A DNA stretch of 64,000 nucleotides from Olsenella_K sp050953285 (lineage in GTDB: Bacteria > Actinomycetota > Coriobacteriia > Coriobacteriales > Atopobiaceae), in NCBI GenBank assembly GCA_050953285.1, contig JBMNMK010000002.1, positions 992,001 to 1,056,000 of the forward strand. Direction: 5' to 3'. Each line of letters begins with the position of its first letter. Within the stretch, counting starts at the first letter, position 1. The notes beneath the pieces are model-generated. The model was not told the DNA's origin. It worked only from the letters and a program-made list of their open reading frames with translations, and searched no databases. This document shows, piece by piece, positions 61,288 through 64,000 of the stretch. The translations under genes and the position numbers were made by a program.

Positions 61288-61304
61288 TTATCCAATAGGG
61301 ATAG
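61288..61304. promoter_or_regulatory. Second copy of the all operator, upstream of allC
   Basis: TTATCCAATAGGGATAG matches the allE palindrome at 13 of 17 positions, keeping one full 8-base half (TTATCCAA). It lies about 95-111 bp upstream of the allC ATG. On the minus strand its TTGGAT would be the -35 of the predicted allC promoter. Confidence 0.6.
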
Positions 61305-61310
61305 CTTCTG

Positions 61311-61332
61311 GCGCTTTTCTTTCCAAAAGCGC
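61311..61332. promoter_or_regulatory. Perfect inverted repeat upstream of allC
   Basis: GCGCTTTT-CTTTCC-AAAAGCGC is an 8-bp perfect stem with a 6-nt loop, 6 bp from the second all operator. It may be a second operator. On the minus strand it contains TTTTGGAAAG, which resembles the half-site of the E. coli AllR operator; that likeness is weak evidence. Confidence 0.45.
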
Positions 61333-61794
61333 TGGTAATCCTCCACGTATGTACGTCTTAGTGCAGCGTACTGTTGTTGGACACCGCGTTTATACACGTA
61401 TTTTTGATGTGCGCTATATCAGTTACTTAACCACTTTTCACCGCATAGCTCCCCACAAGCCACGCGTGATCTTCTGACCTGCAAGATGAGTGTGCCGTTC
61501 ACGGGGCATTTCATGCCGCTCAGTATTCGAGCGTGCAGACAGTAACAACTATGCGGGCGCGCCCATTCGCCCCTCGCCGTATCAGAGTGCCTTTTACCTG
61601 CTGTTTTGAAAGTGCTATCCGCCCGGATCAGACCGTGGCGCATCCACTATCTTGATGGGATAAATCCTCATCTTCCCGCTCACGGCACACTTAAGCCTAG
61701 AAAACGCATGACTTTATGTATCTCTCGCACGGAGACTTGCATGCACCTCATGAATGAGAATGTCAAATCTCATATTCGATGGTAAGGATGGAAC

Positions 61795-63024
61795 ATGTCT
61801 TTTATTGCAAGATTACGTAACAACATTCCGACGCTTCTGATAGTTCTCGCCGTTATACTAGGTGTCTTCTTCGGCGTCTTTTTCCAGGAGCTGGCCTCTG
61901 ACATTCAGTTCATAGGAGATATCTTCTTCAGGCTCATCCAGATGAGCATCATCCCGTTCGTGATGGGACAGATCATAGAAGCTGTGGGCTCACTCACCAA
62001 GCAGCAGCTCAACCGCAGTGGATTGTCGGCCATCATCCTCTTTTTTGTCTCCTCCGTTATAGCTTCAGCCTTTGGCATTGCCATGTGCTATATATTCCGC
62101 CCGGGTGTCAATTTTGGCGAGCTTGCAGGTGATGCAACCTCCTTAGAGACGGTCAATACCGATGTTGCCACCATGCTTACTCAGTTTGTGCCCACCAATA
62201 TTGTGTCTTCAATGGCCGAAGGATCCATCATCCAGGTCATTCTGTTTTCACTCTTCTTTGGCGTGGCCATCAGTGCATATGTGACCAAGGTGGGCCACAG
62301 CTACGCGCTTGAGCTCATAAAAGAAACCAATGTACTCATCATGAGTGTCATCCGCACTGTAATGAAGGCCGCCCCCATAGGAATCTTTGCCTATGTTGCT
62401 TCCACTGCCTCTGAGCTGGGCATGCAATCACTCCACAGTCTCTTGAGCTACATGGGTATCTTTGGCATCTCTATCTTCTTGTTTCTTCTTATCTGGATTG
62501 GCGTTATTTGGATCACCTGCGGCGCAAACCCCATGAAGCTCATGAGGAAGATGCTTCCTATGTCCATCATGGCTATGGCCACCACTTCATCTGCCGTCAC
62601 GCTGCCGCTTGAAATGAAAGATGCAAAAGAGAAGATCGGCCTGGATGAAGACATTGCAAACCTGGTATTGCCACTTGGTATGCCGCTTAACTCCAACGGC
62701 GCTGCCATGTATATCTCTTTCACTGCCATCATGATTGCACAGATCTATGGCATTTCGTTTGATCTTCCCTACTTGGGTTACATTGCCGTGGTGTCCATGT
62801 TGCTCTCGCTGGCAAATGCTGTTGTGCCCGGCGCCGGCATTGTTTCTCTTACCATGATGGCACCGCAGTTTGGCCTGCCGCTTGAATCCATAGCCATCTT
62901 TGCGGGCATCGATTGGATTATGGGTGTCTTCCGCACAGTGTTGAACGTAAACTCTGATGTCTTTTGTGCCCTGTTGGTAGCACGTTTTGAGGGGAAACTC
63001 GACAGAAAGACTCTCAACGCATAG
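61795..63024 (+). CDS. Dicarboxylate/amino acid:cation symporter
   Basis: A 409-aa sodium or proton-coupled symporter of the DAACS (GltP/DctA) family, with eight membrane segments and two re-entrant loops. HP1 reads TTSSAVTLP (normally SSSxTLP), the TM7 ion site reads LPLGMPLNSNGAAM instead of NMDGTA, HP2 reads PGAGIVSLTMMAPQFGLPLE, and TM8 has DWIMGVFRTVLNVNSDV. The ion-site change suggests an altered substrate or coupling. It is divergent from the all genes and could serve a related substrate. The ATG follows AAGGATGG. Confidence 0.9.
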   Translation: MSFIARLRNNIPTLLIVLAVILGVFFGVFFQELASDIQFIGDIFFRLIQMSIIPFVMGQIIEAVGSLTKQQLNRSGLSAIILFFVSSVIASAFGIAMCYIFRPGVNFGELAGDATSLETVNTDVATMLTQFVPTNIVSSMAEGSIIQVILFSLFFGVAISAYVTKVGHSYALELIKETNVLIMSVIRTVMKAAPIGIFAYVASTASELGMQSLHSLLSYMGIFGISIFLFLLIWIGVIWITCGANPMKLMRKMLPMSIMAMATTSSAVTLPLEMKDAKEKIGLDEDIANLVLPLGMPLNSNGAAMYISFTAIMIAQIYGISFDLPYLGYIAVVSMLLSLANAVVPGAGIVSLTMMAPQFGLPLESIAIFAGIDWIMGVFRTVLNVNSDVFCALLVARFEGKLDRKTLNA

Positions 63025-63038
63025 AATCTCCTGTAGCT

Positions 63039-63066
63039 GGGAGGCGGGCGACAATATCTGCCTCCC
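63039..63066 (+). terminator. Hairpin just downstream of the symporter gene
   Basis: GGGAGGC/GCCTCCC forms a 7-bp stem with a 14-nt loop 15 bp past the symporter stop. No clear T-run follows. It is next to a stronger terminator. Confidence 0.4.
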
Positions 63067-63093
63067 GCAACCTGTCTTGATATGTTACAGCTC

Positions 63094-63136
63094 AAAAAAT
63101 GGCCGGCACCTCGTGGCCGGCCATTATCTTTATTGC
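63094..63136. terminator. Bidirectional terminator between symporter and dehydrogenase
   Basis: AATGGCCGGC/GCCGGCCATT (63100-63109 and 63118-63127) is a perfect 10-bp stem with an 8-nt loop. A run of A precedes it (T on the minus strand) and TATCTTTATT follows on the plus strand, so it can end both convergent transcripts. Confidence 0.8.
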
Positions 63137-63166
63137 TCCGCTGCGCTACTGAGTGCAGACCTTCCA

Positions 63167-64000
63167 CTAGAGTTCACACACGTTGGTCGGCTCACCACTC
63201 AGCCATGCCAGCACGTTGTCAAATTCTATCTTTGCCCTGCGGCGCATGGCCTCCTGGGTCAAAAATCCCACATGGGGTGTGAGCACCGTATTTTTTGCCT
63301 TGAGCAACGCGTAGTCTTTAGGCAGTGGCGGCTCACCATCAAACACATCGATACCAGCCCCTGCCAACTTGCCATATGAAAGGGCATCTACCAGCGCTTC
63401 TGTGTTTACAATGGGGCCACGTGCGCAATTGATGAAAACTGAGCCCATCTTCATCTTCTCAAATTCTTTGCGACCAAACGAATTTCTCGTCTGATCATTG
63501 AGCGGCACATGCAGCGTCACAATATCACTCTGAGCGAGAAGTTCATCCAGCGGCGTGTACACAATACCTGCGGCGGTGGCTGCAGGGTTCTCGTGACGCG
63601 CGTATCCCAAGACCCGGGCGCCAAAGGCGCTGAAGCGCTTGCCCACTTCAACGCCAATGTGGCCGGTGCCCACAATACCCACCGTGCGGCCCGCAATCTC
63701 TTGTCCCATCAAGCCCTGAGAGGTGCCCTGATTTCTGGTGACACCATCTGCCACCACCACTTTTCTCAAGACGTCGATGGTGAGCCCTAAGGTGAGCTCT
63801 GCCACGCTCACGTCAGAATACCCGGCGCAGTTGCAGACCGTGATATTGCGCTTCTTGCAGACATCTAGACCCACATGGTCAATGCCCGTGAACGCTACAG
63901 CAATCATCCTGAGATCAGGAAGAGATGCTATGACCTGTGAGGGTAAGGGATTGTTGGCAATCATGGCAACGTCTGCGCCCTCAAGGCGGCGGGTTAGCTC
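63167..64000 (-). CDS. D-isomer-specific 2-hydroxyacid dehydrogenase, C-terminal part
   Basis: The last 277 residues of a NAD-dependent 2-hydroxyacid dehydrogenase; the N-terminus runs past the right edge. The frame has no stop up to the window edge, where it reads ELTRRLEGADVA just before the first in-frame ATG. Catalytic and binding motifs are visible: GIVGTGHIGVEVGKRF (nucleotide loop), FINCARGPIVNTEALVDAL (Arg), GIDVFDGEPPLP (Glu) and VLTPHVGFLTQEAM (His). It is convergent with the symporter gene. Substrate cannot be assigned; relatives use D-lactate, glyoxylate or phosphoglycerate. Confidence 0.9.
   Translation of the reverse strand, partial: ELTRRLEGADVAMIANNPLPSQVIASLPDLRMIAVAFTGIDHVGLDVCKKRNITVCNCAGYSDVSVAELTLGLTIDVLRKVVVADGVTRNQGTSQGLMGQEIAGRTVGIVGTGHIGVEVGKRFSAFGARVLGYARHENPAATAAGIVYTPLDELLAQSDIVTLHVPLNDQTRNSFGRKEFEKMKMGSVFINCARGPIVNTEALVDALSYGKLAGAGIDVFDGEPPLPKDYALLKAKNTVLTPHVGFLTQEAMRRRAKIEFDNVLAWLSGEPTNVCEL

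Larger units (their letters stand above)
61194..61794. promoter_or_regulatory. Divergent control region between allC and the symporter gene
   Basis: This 601-bp region has no convincing gene. It holds the second all operator (61288-61304), a possible allC promoter on the minus strand (TTGGAT, 18 bp, TAAATC) overlapping that operator, and a perfect hairpin GCGCTTTT/AAAAGCGC (61311-61332). Its right half precedes the symporter gene; I saw nothing else there. Confidence 0.5.

Noticed and set aside
61613..61634. Third copy of the all palindrome (CTATCC-GCCC-GGATCAG)
   Set aside because: The half-sites are shorter and the spacer differs, so it is likely chance.
61214..61643. Short frames in the allC-symporter gap (87 aa plus, 74 aa minus)
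   Set aside because: No ribosome site, no family resemblance and no operon partner; the region looks regulatory.
1..64000. CRISPR arrays, prophage, insertion sequences
   Set aside because: No regularly spaced repeats, transposase, integrase of phage type or phage structural genes were found.

Overview
The window looks like the chromosome of a Gram-positive actinobacterium, most likely class Coriobacteriia (Atopobium/Olsenella-like oral or gut anaerobe). This is an inference from gene content and protein style: a complete dcw cluster with mraZ, a sigma-B/F factor with an RsbW-like partner, a mannose-type PTS with DUF956, NadK-RecN and TlyA together, frequent GTG/TTG starts, and roughly half G+C by eye. 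Nearly all genes lie on the minus strand. The plus strand carries two transporters and one decayed gene.

Region 1 (1-14.2 kb, minus): the division and cell wall cluster, read from right to left: mraZ, rsmH, an ftsL-like gene, a class B PBP, murF, mraY, murD, ftsW, murG, murC, ftsQ and the start of ftsZ. Three 10-bp-spaced MraZ boxes precede mraZ. ftsZ has its own long leader with a promoter and a cluster of TTGAGG repeats.

Region 2 (14.5-22.8 kb, minus): housekeeping genes: a Xer recombinase, pyrG, recN, nadK, tlyA, xseB, nusB, an Asp23 protein and efp. A perfect LexA-type palindrome lies upstream of nadK-recN.

Region 3 (23-31.5 kb, minus): a mannose-family PTS operon (IIAB, IIC, IID, DUF956), an M24 peptidase, a 3-dehydroquinate synthase-like protein that seems to have lost its active site, shikimate kinase, mltG and ruvX.

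Region 4 (31.5-44.9 kb, minus): alaS, a sigma-B/F factor with an RsbW-like protein and a DUF948 protein, rarA, dgt, an SGNH-hydrolase/GNAT fusion, an orphan Tat lipoprotein, a hypoxanthine-DNA glycosylase, a metallophosphatase and dxs.

Region 5 (45-51.4 kb): a decayed D-Ala-D-Ala carboxypeptidase (plus), a zinc phospholipase C-like protein (minus), an MFS exporter (plus), and NAD synthesis as nadA plus a NadB-NadC fusion (minus). A 13-bp tandem repeat overlaps the end of the fusion gene.

Region 6 (51.7-61.2 kb, minus): the most notable part, a complete allantoate-to-carbamoyl-phosphate pathway in two operons. Operon A is allC plus an MFS transporter. Operon B is allE, a FdrA-YlbE (AllF-AllG) fusion, a DUF2877 (AllH) protein, carbamate kinase and allD. 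A shared palindrome lies upstream of both operons and probably binds one regulator. The inferred flow is allantoate, ureidoglycine, ureidoglycolate, oxalurate, then oxamate plus carbamoyl phosphate, with ATP made by carbamate kinase. No allantoinase is present in the window. A dicarboxylate/amino-acid symporter (plus) and a truncated 2-hydroxyacid dehydrogenase (minus) end the window.
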